In this document: one piece after another, positions 36,186 to 45,071 of the stretch
Numbering within the stretch: position 1 is the first letter of the stretch
How the letters are laid out: every line of letters begins with the position of its first letter
Origin: CAVONB01 sp963697205
GTDB taxonomy: Bacteria; Pseudomonadota; Alphaproteobacteria; Rhizobiales; Hyphomicrobiaceae
Direction of reading: 5' to 3'
Length of the DNA stretch: 64,000 bases
Assembly (NCBI GenBank): GCA_963697205.1
Contig: CAVONB010000011.1
Coordinates: forward strand, 1 to 64,000
The notes under the pieces: generated by a model
Told to the model about the DNA's origin: nothing
What the model saw: the letters and a program-made list of their open reading frames with translations, nothing else
The model's database searches: none
Program-made: the position numbers and the translations under genes

Positions 36186-37010
36186 TCAGTGCGCCATGAT
36201 GACCGGCAGGTTGGCGGCTGCCAGGATGTGACTGGTGGCCCCGCCGAAGATCATCTGCTTGAGCCGGCTCTGCGTGTAGGCACCCTTCACCAACAGGTCG
36301 CAGCCATGCTCGCGCGCCGCATCGAGGATCACCTCACCGGGGCCGCGGCTGCCGAGCTTGACGGTGGAATCCGTCGCCTTGATCCCGTGCGCGGCCAGCG
36401 ATTCCACGAGCTGCGCCGAGGTCGGTCCCGGCGACATCGCGCCATCGACGCTCAGCACGTGCACCCGGTCGGCAAGGCGCAGCAGCGGCATCGCGAAAGC
36501 GATCAATCGCGCGGTTTCCGTGCTGGCGTTCCAGTGGATGAGCGCGGATGTGCCCAGCGACGTGGGCGGCGTGGGCGGTGCGACCAGGATCGGCCGTCCA
36601 CTCTCGAACAGCGCCGTCTCCAGGCTGGTCATGCGCGGGTCGTTCCGGCCCGTGCCGGGGCGGCCGATCACCGTGCAGTCGAACAGCCGGCCCAGGCTGC
36701 CCAGCGTTGCGTCGTCGATCGACGGCCAGCCGCGCCAGCGGAACTGGCATTGCGTAGCCTCGCTGCCGGTCTTGCCTGCCGTGAACGCCTCGAACTGCTC
36801 GCGCGCGCGGGTATTGGTCTGTTGCTCGTCCAGCGGCGGCGGTTGCACGACCAGCGCCCCCATCGGGTCGGGAACCACGAAATCCACCAGGCTCGGGCGC
36901 AAGGCTACACCGTCGACGGTTGCGCCGAAGCGCCCGGCGAGCAGCCAAGCCGACTGAAGCGCGGACGGCATCAGATCATGGGGCTCGACAGGTAGGAGGA
37001 TGGATTTCAT
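36186..37010 (-). CDS. universal stress protein, UspA family
   Basis: This 274-residue protein has two Usp-like halves. The C-terminal half has the nucleotide-binding pattern GSRGPGEVILDAAREHGCDLLVKG and ends IFGGATSHILAAANLPVIM, matching the G-2x-G-9x-G(S/T) region. Usp proteins bind ATP or act as stress-related regulators in the cytoplasm. The start at 37010 has GAGGAG upstream. The gene is convergent with the VOC gene and its promoter region abuts the 120-bp tandem repeat array. Confidence 0.88.
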   Translation of the reverse strand: MKSILLPVEPHDLMPSALQSAWLLAGRFGATVDGVALRPSLVDFVVPDPMGALVVQPPPLDEQQTNTRAREQFEAFTAGKTGSEATQCQFRWRGWPSIDDATLGSLGRLFDCTVIGRPGTGRNDPRMTSLETALFESGRPILVAPPTPPTSLGTSALIHWNASTETARLIAFAMPLLRLADRVHVLSVDGAMSPGPTSAQLVESLAAHGIKATDSTVKLGSRGPGEVILDAAREHGCDLLVKGAYTQSRLKQMIFGGATSHILAAANLPVIMAH

Positions 37011-37145
37011 GTCGCTCCTCGCTTGGTTGCAGCAGATGACGGACGATTGATTCTAGGGCTTCTTAAAGTCAGTGTATCACGCCCCGCAGCACCCGTCCTG
37101 TCGCACACTGGTGCATCGCAATAGCGCCGTCGCGCTCGTCCCTGA

Positions 37146-37572
37146 CCCATTCTCCGCAGGCGCAGCCCCGCGCCTTCCGGCAGGCTCCCCGGCGCGGATG
37201 CGGGTGGGCATCTGGAGCGCAGGACAAAGTCCCGGAGTCGGAAGGCGCCGTTTTTGAACACGTCGCCCATGCTCCGCAGGCGCAGCCCTGCGCCTTCCGG
37301 CAGGCTCCCCGGCGCGGATGCGGGTGGGCATCTGGAGCGCAGGACAAAGTCCCGGAGTCGGAAGGCGCCGTTTTTGAACACGTCGCCCATGCTCCGCAGG
37401 CGCAGCCCTGCGCCTTCCGGCAGGCTCCCCGGCGCGGATGCGGGTGGGCATCTGGAGCGCAGGACAAAGTCCCGGAGTCGGAAGGCGCCGTTTTTGAACA
37501 CGTCGCCCATGCTCCGCAGGCGCAGCCCTGCGCCTTCCGGCAGGCTCCCCGCAGGGGAGTCGGAAGGCGCAA
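37146..37572. repeat. 120-bp tandem repeat array with internal palindrome
   Basis: Units of exactly 120 bases begin at about 37146, 37266 and 37386, and a fourth, internally deleted copy runs from 37506 to 37572. Units 2 and 3 are identical by eye, while unit 1 differs by a few bases. Each unit carries inverted arms GCGCCTTCCG and CGGAAGGCGC. In the fourth copy the loop is deleted, leaving a compact hairpin with an added GCTCCCC/GGGGAG stem just 3' of the bcsS stop. Because 120 is a multiple of three, frames with 40-residue repeats stay open on both strands. I regard these as chance. Confidence 0.9.
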
Positions 37573-38688
37573 TCAAAAACGCGTCAGCCAATTTGCGGAG
37601 ACGTAGAGGCTGTCGTCGCGGTCGACGCCCTTGACCCGCTCACGCACACTGCCGTCGAAGGCGCCGGTCATGCCGCCGGCGACGGAGATTTCGCCGGTCT
37701 CCCAAGCGTAGCGCAGGAAGCCGCCCCCGCGTCCGGTATCGTCGCCGGCGCTACGCGTGGCGGCGACCTCGATCCCGGCCGACAGCGCCGGCGTGATGCG
37801 ATACCCGAGCCGCGCGCGCACCCCGAGCGTATCGTGCACGCTCGTCCATGAGGCGGAGGCCGAGGCCCACCAGGCGGGCGCGATTTCCAGCCACGCATCC
37901 GCTTCGAGCTTGACGCCGTAGTGCATGCCCTCCCCTGGATTGGTGGGATCGTAAGGCGTGGTGCCGTCGGCCCGGCCGGCGACACCGGCGAAGCCCTTAA
38001 ACGTCAGAGCGCCCAGTCCGTACTGGTAGCCCACCAGCAGGTCGGCAAACGCCTTGGTGGCCTGATGGCGCGTGGACACAAGCGTTTTGCCGGCCAACCG
38101 TTGCGTGACGTAGCTGTAGCGGCCATAGCCGGCCACCGAGCGCACCCGCCAGCCGTTGTCGGTGAGCCGGCCGAACGGCGCCGCGCCGAACCCCGTGTAG
38201 GCGGCCCATGCGTTCTCGATCCAGTCGCCGCCGACCCAGACCTCGCGCCAAGGCGCAGGCTTGTCGCCTCTGGCGGACGAGGACCGCTCGGCGTCCGCCG
38301 CATCGGTCGCAACCGGTTCTGTTGTCGGCGTGGCAGGCGGCGGAGGCACCGGACCGGCGAGGCGCCACTGCCAGGAGCCCGACGATGGCACGATGGCGGT
38401 CAACCATACCGGCTGCACCGGAGGCGCGGGACGGGCGGAGCGCGTGCGTTCGGGGCGTTGCCGTGCCGCTCGGCTGTCGGTGCCGAGGGACACGGCAAGT
38501 CGTGGACCGGGGGGTGCCGTCTCTATCAGCGCTGCCGTGGCGAAGGCCGCGACCCCGCGCACGGGCCGCGGGTCAAGCGCATCAGCGTCTGCGGCCGAGG
38601 CCGCGACGATGCTGCCGCCCAGGGCGGCAACGATGCCGAGTTGTAATCTGAAACCCCGCACAACACATACAACGCAACAAGTGGCCAC
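37573..38688 (-). CDS. bcsS: cellulose biosynthesis protein BcsS-like, predicted outer-membrane beta-barrel
   Basis: This 371-residue protein has an N-terminal signal-like region (about residues 1-33), a proline- and alanine-rich low-complexity stretch (about 50-145) and a C-terminal domain of alternating aromatic beta-strands that ends in F. The domain matches BcsS by features such as VWVGGDWIENAWAAYTGFG, VRSVAGYGRYSY, LLVGYQYGLGALTFKGFAG and the DPTNP turn. BcsS occurs with cellulose synthesis genes in rhizobia, but no bcsA or bcsB is in the window. The linker is longer than usual. The annotated start may be late or early because the signal peptide is weak. The 3' end touches the tandem repeat. 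Confidence 0.75.
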   Translation of the reverse strand: MATCCVVCVVRGFRLQLGIVAALGGSIVAASAADADALDPRPVRGVAAFATAALIETAPPGPRLAVSLGTDSRAARQRPERTRSARPAPPVQPVWLTAIVPSSGSWQWRLAGPVPPPPATPTTEPVATDAADAERSSSARGDKPAPWREVWVGGDWIENAWAAYTGFGAAPFGRLTDNGWRVRSVAGYGRYSYVTQRLAGKTLVSTRHQATKAFADLLVGYQYGLGALTFKGFAGVAGRADGTTPYDPTNPGEGMHYGVKLEADAWLEIAPAWWASASASWTSVHDTLGVRARLGYRITPALSAGIEVAATRSAGDDTGRGGGFLRYAWETGEISVAGGMTGAFDGSVRERVKGVDRDDSLYVSANWLTRF

Positions 38689-38829
38689 TTCTGTACACTA
38701 GCGCCGCACAAGGAGGGTCAGCAATTTGAAAGTGAGGCCACATCAATAACTTAAAGACGTAAATTGCAAGAAAAAGCAACTTTAAATTGCAGTCGACGGC
38801 AGCCGGGCGCGTCTGGAGCCGATCCCATC

Positions 38830-39855
38830 ATGTCGCAGCACGCTGTGTTCGAAAGCTGGCTTCGCCCGACGCCGTCGGGGCTTTTTTGCGAGCCCGGCGG
38901 ATTCTTCATCGATCCCTCCCGGCCCGTCGACCGGGCCGTCGTCACGCATGGCCATTCCGATCATGCCCGGCCAGGTCACGCCCACGTGCTTGCGACACCG
39001 CAGACCGCCGCCATCATGCGCGTCCGGCACGGGCCCGCAGCCGCGGCGACGGCGTATCAGGACACGCCGTATGGCGCGCAACTGACAGTTGGGGGTGTCG
39101 AGGTCCGCCTGCACCCGGCCGGCCACATCCTTGGCAGCGCACAAGTCGAGCTCGTCTGGCGCGGCCGGCGCGCCGTTGTCTCGGGCGACTACAAGCGCCA
39201 CGCCGACCCGACCTGCGCCCCCTTCACGCTCGTGCCCTGCGATTTGTTCGTCACCGAGGCAACCTTCGGCCTGCCGGTGTTCCGCCACGAGCCCGACGCC
39301 GGCGAGATCGACAAGTTGCTGGCTTCGCGCGCAGCCTTCCCCGAGCGCACCCACCTCGTTGGCGTCTATGGTCTTGGCAAGTGCCAGCGCATCATCGCCC
39401 TGCTGCGGCGAGCCGGCTATGACCGCACCATCTGGCTGCACGGCGCACTGGTCGCCCTGTGCGATCTCTACGAGCAGATGGGCGTTGGGCTTGGCCCTCT
39501 CGCCGCCGTCGCCGACACGCGCGCGAAGGCCGATCGGCTGGCGGGCGAAATCGTCATGTGCCCGCCCTCCGCACTGCAGGACCGCTGGTCTTGCCGGCTC
39601 GCCGATCCTTTGACCGCATTTGCCTCCGGCTGGATGCGCGTGCGCGGACGCGCCCGCCAGCGCGGTGTCGAGTTGCCGCTCGTGGTCTCCGATCACGTCG
39701 ACTGGCCCGAGCTTGTCGACACCATCTCGCAGACCGGCGCGGAAGAGATCTGGGTCACGCACGGGCGGGAGGACGCGATCGTCCACCAGATCGGGCTGAT
39801 GGGCAGGCGCGGGCGCGCCCTGGCGCTGGTGGGCCGGGAGGACGAAGCCGAATGA
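38830..39855 (+). CDS. ligase-associated DNA exonuclease (MBL/beta-CASP-like)
   Basis: This 341-residue metallo-beta-lactamase-fold nuclease belongs to the branch found beside ATP-dependent DNA ligases. Metal motifs are VVTHGHSDHARPGH (about residues 38-51), HPAGHILGSAQVEL and SGDYKRHAD, with a late VVSDHVDWPEL. It probably processes DNA ends before ligation in a repair pathway. The start ATG at 38830 gives the family N-terminus FESWLRPTPSGLFCEPGGFF, shown here in part. The stop overlaps the ligase start (ATGA), so the two are translationally coupled. Confidence 0.92.
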   Translation: MSQHAVFESWLRPTPSGLFCEPGGFFIDPSRPVDRAVVTHGHSDHARPGHAHVLATPQTAAIMRVRHGPAAAATAYQDTPYGAQLTVGGVEVRLHPAGHILGSAQVELVWRGRRAVVSGDYKRHADPTCAPFTLVPCDLFVTEATFGLPVFRHEPDAGEIDKLLASRAAFPERTHLVGVYGLGKCQRIIALLRRAGYDRTIWLHGALVALCDLYEQMGVGLGPLAAVADTRAKADRLAGEIVMCPPSALQDRWSCRLADPLTAFASGWMRVRGRARQRGVELPLVVSDHVDWPELVDTISQTGAEEIWVTHGREDAIVHQIGLMGRRGRALALVGREDEAE

Positions 39856-41480
39856 AGCGCTTCGCCGCCCTCCTGGATCGCCTCGTCTATACGCCCCAGC
39901 GCAACGACAAGCTGCGCCTGCTCGAAGCCTATTTCCGGTCCACACCCGACCCCGATCGCGGCTGGGCCCTGGCCGTGCTGACCGATGGCCTGCCGTTCTC
40001 CTTCCCCGTGCGCCGCACGCTCGCCGCGCTCATGGCCGAGCGCCTCGACCCCGTGCTGTTCCAGCTCTCGCGCGATTACGTCGGCGACACCGCCGAGACC
40101 GTCGCGCTCGCATGGCCAGCGCCCGCCACCGCCCCGGGCGATGGAGCAGACGCGTTGCGACTGGCCGACGTCGTCACCACCCTCCAGATGCTCCCCGCAA
40201 GCGATCTTGCCCCCACGCTCGCCCGCTGGCTCGACGCTCTCGACACGACCGGACGCTGGGCGCTCTTGAAGGTCCTGACCGGCGCCTTACGCGTCGGCGT
40301 CTCCTCGCGGCTGGCAAAAACCGCGGTCGCCGCCGTCGGCGCGCGCGATGCCGACGCCGTCGAAACCGTCTGGCATGGCATCGCGCCGCCCTATGCGCCT
40401 CTGTTCGAATGGCTGGAGGGACGCGCCCCACCCCCCGACGTCGATCGCCTGCCGGTCTTCCGGCCCTTGATGCTGGCCCACCCGCTGGAGGACGCCGACC
40501 GCGAAAAGCTTGCGCCCGAAACCTTCGCCGCAGAATGGAAGTGGGACGGCATCCGCGTGCAGGTTGCAGCGATCGACGGCGAGGCCCGGCTGTACTCGCG
40601 CACGGGCGATGACATCTCTCGGAGCTTCCCCGAGATCGTCGAGGCCTTTCAGGACGTTCGCGCCGTCCTGGATGGCGAGCTTCTGATCGTCCGCGACGGG
40701 CAGGTCGCTCCCTTCAACGATCTCCAGCAGCGTCTCAATCGCAAGACCGTGTCGCGCCGCATGCTCGCCGGCAGCCCGGCCCATGTCCGCCTGTACGACG
40801 CGCTGCGCCTTGGCGGCGACGATCTGCGCGCGCTGCCCTTTTCACAGCGTCGCCAGCGCCTGGAAGCATGGCACGCCGACGCCGCACCCCCGCTGAGCGA
40901 TCTGTCGGCCATGCTGGACTATGAAGATCTCGCCGATCTGGAGCGCATCTGGTCGGGGACCCGTGCGCAGACCATCGAGGGGCTGATGCTGAAGCGCTGG
41001 GACAGCCCCTATCTCGCCGGACGTCCCAAGGGGCACTGGTTCAAGTGGAAGCGGGCGCCGCTGACGCTCGACTGCGTGCTCATGTACGCCCAGCGTGGCT
41101 CCGGCCGCCGCTCATCCTACTATTCCGACTACACCTTCGGCGCCTGGCAGGACACCGGCGAAGGTCAGCGCACGCTGTTGCCGGTCGGCAAGGCATACTC
41201 CGGTTTCACCGACACCGAGTTGGTCGAGCTCGATCGCTGGATCCGCAACCACACGACGGATCGCTTTGGTCCTGTCAGGGCCGTAGCCCCTGAGCTGGTG
41301 CTCGAAGTGGCGTTCGACGCCGTGCAGCCTTCCGAGCGCCACAAGTCGCGCGTCGCGATGCGCTTTCCGCGCATCCATCGCATCCGCTGGGATAAACCGG
41401 CACATGAAGCCGATACGCTTGAGACGTTGAAATCTTTGATCGAACCATCGGCTGACGGAATGGAGTATCGGGAAGTATAA
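39852..41480 (+). CDS. ATP-dependent DNA ligase
   Basis: This 542-residue ligase has an N-terminal helical DNA-binding domain (about residues 1-170), an adenylation domain with the active-site motif EWKWDGIRVQ (lysine near residue 227) and later motifs SRTGDDISRSFPEI, LDGELLI, EGLMLKRWDSPY and HWFKWKR, and a C-terminal OB-fold. This is the bacterial ligase type paired with an MBL exonuclease, and in many genomes with an Lhr-type helicase and the PdeM phosphoesterase. The last two are not in this window. It seals nicks with ATP during DNA repair, in addition to the essential NAD-dependent LigA. Confidence 0.95.
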   Translation: MKRFAALLDRLVYTPQRNDKLRLLEAYFRSTPDPDRGWALAVLTDGLPFSFPVRRTLAALMAERLDPVLFQLSRDYVGDTAETVALAWPAPATAPGDGADALRLADVVTTLQMLPASDLAPTLARWLDALDTTGRWALLKVLTGALRVGVSSRLAKTAVAAVGARDADAVETVWHGIAPPYAPLFEWLEGRAPPPDVDRLPVFRPLMLAHPLEDADREKLAPETFAAEWKWDGIRVQVAAIDGEARLYSRTGDDISRSFPEIVEAFQDVRAVLDGELLIVRDGQVAPFNDLQQRLNRKTVSRRMLAGSPAHVRLYDALRLGGDDLRALPFSQRRQRLEAWHADAAPPLSDLSAMLDYEDLADLERIWSGTRAQTIEGLMLKRWDSPYLAGRPKGHWFKWKRAPLTLDCVLMYAQRGSGRRSSYYSDYTFGAWQDTGEGQRTLLPVGKAYSGFTDTELVELDRWIRNHTTDRFGPVRAVAPELVLEVAFDAVQPSERHKSRVAMRFPRIHRIRWDKPAHEADTLETLKSLIEPSADGMEYREV

Positions 41481-41637
41481 TCAGTTCGCTGTGCAGTGCG
41501 GAATCAGTCGGATTTCTGTTGCGATGCAATAGAAAAAGGCATATTTAAAGTAGGGATCTGTGGATAACTTCACGGTTCTGCCACGCCGGTTACGGGGGGA
41601 CGTGGTAATGAGGGCGATGTTTGAGGAGTAAGCCGCC

Positions 41638-42096
41638 ATGGCGTCTCAGAATTCCAAGCACGATCAATACGGTATCAGCGCGACCGGCCCCTGCCAGGTG
41701 ATGGTCCAGTCGGTCACGGGCGGCCTCGATCAGGCATTCAAGGCCTGGGAGCCTGCCGCCAAAGGCATGGTGCGGGCCAACCTCGAGTGGGTTGCACTCG
41801 CGAACCGTCGGGGCCAGGCCTATCTCGAAGTCCCGACCCGCCTTGCACAGTGCCGCACGCCGCAGGATCTGCTCGGCGAGCAGGCGCGGTTCTGGCAGAC
41901 GGCCGCTGCGCAGTACCAGGACAGTGCGCGCCAGATGATGTCGATCTGGTCGATGGCGATGCCCGCCTTCAACATGATGGGCTGGGAGCGTGCCGCCGAG
42001 ACGGTCCGTGACTACATCACGTTCCCCGAGCCGCATGAGCCGGAGGCGCCGAAGTATCCGGCAGGTGAGCGCCAGACGAGCCGGCGCGCGGCCTGA
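41638..42096 (+). CDS. phasin-family-like protein
   Basis: This is a 152-residue, mostly helical amphipathic protein. Features such as QAFKAWEPAAKGMVRANLEW, QDLLGEQARFWQTAAAQYQ and a C-terminal Met-rich helix resemble phasins that coat polyhydroxybutyrate granules. The region before it (41481-41637) is AT-rich, as expected for a well-expressed gene, and GAGGAGTAAGCC precedes the ATG. The likeness is by pattern rather than by strict motifs, so another granule- or membrane-surface protein is possible. It stands alone between the ligase and bioY. Confidence 0.7.
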   Translation: MASQNSKHDQYGISATGPCQVMVQSVTGGLDQAFKAWEPAAKGMVRANLEWVALANRRGQAYLEVPTRLAQCRTPQDLLGEQARFWQTAAAQYQDSARQMMSIWSMAMPAFNMMGWERAAETVRDYITFPEPHEPEAPKYPAGERQTSRRAA

Positions 42097-42285
42097 CGGC
42101 CGGCAGGTTCTCGACCTCGCATCGTCCAGCTTCGCGCACAGCTTGGCGTCACCGGTGGCGGTGGCGCCATACGGCGTGCGCCGACGGCACTCCGCTCAAC
42201 ACGGGCATACCCGCCGCCGGGCCATGATCCCAGCGGAGCCTATGATTTGCGGGAAGATTGCAGAACCGGAAACGCCCGGACCCGA

Positions 42286-42870
42286 TCAGGTGCGCGGTGA
42301 GATCAGTCGCCAGATCGCCGGCAGCAGCAGCGCGCCGAGCGCCGTCTTGATCAGTGTCGCCGCCATGAACGGTGCGACGCCCAGCAGCCAAGCCTTGTTC
42401 ACGCCGATCAGGCTGGCTAGCCAGATGTAGCCGAACAGGAAAATCGCAGCGTGGCCGATGCCCATCGCCACCAGCAGCTTCAGGGGCGAGCGGTCCCAGC
42501 CACGCTCGGCGAACCACCCCACGACATAGGCCGCGACGACGAAGCCGGCGAGATAGCCGCCCGTCGGCCCCATCATGTAGGCGAGGCCGATACCCTTTTC
42601 CGGCGTGCCGGCAAAGACCGGCAGGCCCGCGGCGCCTTCGGCCAAGTACAGCAGCAGCGTCGCCGCGCCGAGCCGCGCGCCGAACGCGGCACCGATCATC
42701 AGCACCACCAGCGACTGCAGCGTCATCGGCACCGGTCCCGGCACCTGCACTTTGGCCGACACGGCCAGTGCCAGGCTGCCTGCGATCACCAGGATCGCCT
42801 TGGTGGCGAACGAGCCGAGTGCATTGGGCAGGAGTGCGGCGGCGAGCGATGTGGCGCGGGCGTGGGTCAT
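42286..42870 (-). CDS. bioY: biotin transporter BioY
   Basis: BioY is the substrate-binding membrane component of an ECF-type biotin uptake system. The 194-residue length and six membrane spans are normal, and the family motifs VPGPVPMTLQSLVVLMIGA, YLAEGAAGLPVFAG and GPTGGYLAGFVVAAYVVG are clear. Energy-coupling genes bioM and bioN are not adjacent, so it either works alone, as reported for some BioY proteins, or with distant partners. I see no clear BioR-type operator upstream. Confidence 0.95.
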   Translation of the reverse strand: MTHARATSLAAALLPNALGSFATKAILVIAGSLALAVSAKVQVPGPVPMTLQSLVVLMIGAAFGARLGAATLLLYLAEGAAGLPVFAGTPEKGIGLAYMMGPTGGYLAGFVVAAYVVGWFAERGWDRSPLKLLVAMGIGHAAIFLFGYIWLASLIGVNKAWLLGVAPFMAATLIKTALGALLLPAIWRLISPRT

Positions 42871-43219
42871 GTGATCAAGCGGGCTCCACTAGGCAGGGGC
42901 GGCGCGCTTGGCGAGCCGGTCGTAAGTCCTCTGCCACGCCGGCGAACACAACGCAATTCCCCCGTCGTCGGTACCGGCCTTCATCGCGTCGTTAGGCATC
43001 GTTGGCGCCACGCCACCGCTCGCCGGCTACCGGGCGCCAGCGGCCGGTCGTGGCGCCGAGGCATGGGCCCATCGCCAAAGGGTCAGCCAGGATCCAACGA
43101 GGCTCCAGCCTTGCTCAGCCAAGATCCGGCAAGGGGCCCGATGGCAAGTACACACTTCCCGATGTTCGTCCTGGGCCAGCCCTGGAACAACCCTCGCACC
43201 GCCCTCGGCGCACCGGCGC
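42871..43219. other. intergenic region upstream of bioY
   Basis: This 349-base stretch separates bioY from the PcfJ-like gene, both on the minus strand. It should hold the bioY promoter. No coding frame with a site, no hairpin and no repeat stand out. Confidence 0.45.
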
Positions 43220-44407
43220 CTACGCCGCGCGCGGCACGTTCCGCCGCCGCCTTTGCACCGGGCCGACGTTGATGCCGAGGTCGCTCGCAAGCAAGGCGCG
43301 GAAAGCGCGCCGCTGCGGCGTCTCCAGCCTTTCCAGATAGGGCAGCCACAACTCGCGCGCCGCCCGCCGCGCCCGGGCGCCGTCGCGTGCCATCGGTGCG
43401 CTGATCAGCAGCCGAAGGGGTTGCGCGCCGAGCCAGGCATAAGTGGCCTGCCAGATGCCAGGGCTGGCGCGCCGGTTGCGCGGGCCGCGCAACTGAAGCA
43501 CGGCCGGCATGCCGGCGCCGGGCTCCTGAATGCCGATCTCCACGTCGGCGACGGACCTGGCACCGAGCCGGATCGAGAAGACGCGCGAGCGGCCCTGCTC
43601 CATGCGATCGGCGAACTGGTCCAGGCAGTTGTCCATGGCGTCGCTTTCGGCGATGAAGTCGGAAACCGTGCGCAAGGCGACGAAATCGAAGCCGTGCGCG
43701 TGGCCGTCGCTCAGCCAGACATCGTCCAGCGCATTGCCGATGACCATGCCCAGCCGGACGCGCTGGCGCCACACGACGAGCTCATCGACCGCGCGCCTCG
43801 GTCCCATGTGTGTCGACCAGGCACGCCGCATCAGCTGGCGCGCCAGCGCATCTTGGCGACCGCTGTACCAGGCCCATGCGGCCAGATAGCGGAAGTTGGC
43901 TTCTCCCAGCACCGCCAGCAGGTTGCGGGGCGCCCGGCTCGCCCAGGCCGCCGCCCACAGCGCGAAGTCCGCGTGGCACGCGTTGAGCCCGACGCCGACG
44001 ATCCACAGCCAGCACCGTGCGTCCTGCGGACTGGCGGGCAGTAGATTGCCGAGACGCTCGTGCGCGGCGTCATCGGCGGCAAGCGGCATCAGGGGCTCCG
44101 CGAAGGCTTGCGGCGGCAATCGCCTGAGCCACCACGGCAGCTCCAGTACGGCCGCGGCCTGGCGCAACGGCGCACCCTCGACAACGAGCCGCAGCGCGTC
44201 CTGCCGCGCTGCCGTTCGCCCAAAGTCGGTGGCCAGCGCGAACAGCAGGCCGGGGAACGTGTCGGCCAGATCGGCAATCGGCGGGGCTTGGCGTGTCAGC
44301 TCTGCGACGTTGCGCCGGAATGCGGGGTGGAACGCCTGGATGCGATACGCCCGCCGGTCACCCTGCCAGCCACGCGTTTCTCGGATCGTCGTCACTTCTG
44401 CCGACAC
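43220..44407 (-). CDS. PcfJ-like domain protein of unknown function
   Basis: This is a tryptophan-rich, mostly helical soluble protein of about 395 residues. The segment MDNCLDQFADRMEQGRSRVFSIRLGARSVADVEIG (about residues 250-285; key parts MDNCL, RVFSIR, VEIG) resembles the PcfJ pattern of a Cys-containing helix followed by two beta-strands. That pattern is named from a conjugative plasmid protein and is of unknown function. The start is uncertain: the frame continues to TTG codons near 44506, and I chose the GTG at 44407. The C-terminal part is arginine-rich. There are no conjugation genes nearby, so a mobile origin is not supported. Confidence 0.55.
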   Translation of the reverse strand: MSAEVTTIRETRGWQGDRRAYRIQAFHPAFRRNVAELTRQAPPIADLADTFPGLLFALATDFGRTAARQDALRLVVEGAPLRQAAAVLELPWWLRRLPPQAFAEPLMPLAADDAAHERLGNLLPASPQDARCWLWIVGVGLNACHADFALWAAAWASRAPRNLLAVLGEANFRYLAAWAWYSGRQDALARQLMRRAWSTHMGPRRAVDELVVWRQRVRLGMVIGNALDDVWLSDGHAHGFDFVALRTVSDFIAESDAMDNCLDQFADRMEQGRSRVFSIRLGARSVADVEIGIQEPGAGMPAVLQLRGPRNRRASPGIWQATYAWLGAQPLRLLISAPMARDGARARRAARELWLPYLERLETPQRRAFRALLASDLGINVGPVQRRRRNVPRAA

Positions 44408-44555
44408 GGCACCAGTACTCCCTGCCCGCTCGATCGTTGGCTTGGCGCAGCCGGTCCCTCGCCCGCCCGGTGCGCGCGCCGAAGTCGAGCCAACCTCGCG
44501 GAACAAAGTGGCGAAGGCAGGACGTGGAGGTGATCGCTTGCCGGCGTCCGCGCGG

Positions 44556-45071
44556 CTATTTCAGCGTCGCAAGTCCGGCGGCGAAACCGGCCAGGGAAAT
44601 CGGTATGCCGATGCCCGCTTCCTCGGTCTGGAAGATGATGAAGATCGCGGTCTTGCCCGTCGACAGCTTCGCCACGAGTGCGTCGTCGGCGACCACTTGG
44701 GCGTAGCAGGCGAAGGTGTGGCAGCGCAGGAAGGGGGCGTTGCCGATGTCGGCGCCGTCGATCTTGAGGCCAAGTCCTGGAGGCAACAGGATCCCCAGTG
44801 GGGCGAAGACGCGCAGCACGCGCGTGCCGTTGGAGAACTTCTGGAAGTAGACCGTCAGCCCGACGTTGTTGCGATCCTCCGCGGTCACGCTTTGCACCAA
44901 TGCGCAGATCTCGTTCTTGGCGCCGGGCGGCGGCGGCTTGCACACGGTCTGCCAGTCACCGTTCTGGCCGCGCACCGCGCCGTCCGGCTGCGGCGGCGCC
45001 TGGGCAAGGGCCGCCACAGCCAGGCTCGACACGCTGAGTGCCAGTGCCAGGAACGCGCCGGCAGCCTGCAT
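44556..45071 (-). CDS. invasion-associated locus B (IalB) family protein
   Basis: This 171-residue periplasmic protein has a signal peptide (MQAAGAFLALALSVSSLAV, cleavage near ALAQA) and the IalB fold. It carries the segment NGDWQTVCKPPPPG, and conserved cysteines in CALVQ, LRCHTFACYA and later hydrophobic strands. The family was named in Bartonella but is widespread in free-living alphaproteobacteria, where its role is unknown. I chose the ATG at 45071 because the signal peptide begins there. The frame remains open for another 48 codons upstream, with basic, non-signal-like sequence. Confidence 0.8.
   Translation of the reverse strand: MQAAGAFLALALSVSSLAVAALAQAPPQPDGAVRGQNGDWQTVCKPPPPGAKNEICALVQSVTAEDRNNVGLTVYFQKFSNGTRVLRVFAPLGILLPPGLGLKIDGADIGNAPFLRCHTFACYAQVVADDALVAKLSTGKTAIFIIFQTEEAGIGIPISLAGFAAGLATLK

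Noticed and set aside
37146..37572. CRISPR array
   Set aside because: The units are identical over all 120 bases with no variable spacers, and no cas genes are present.
37007..37634. Open frames with 40-residue repeats on both strands across the tandem array
   Set aside because: The 120-base unit is a multiple of three, so any frame without a stop stays open. The sequences have no coding character and no start site.
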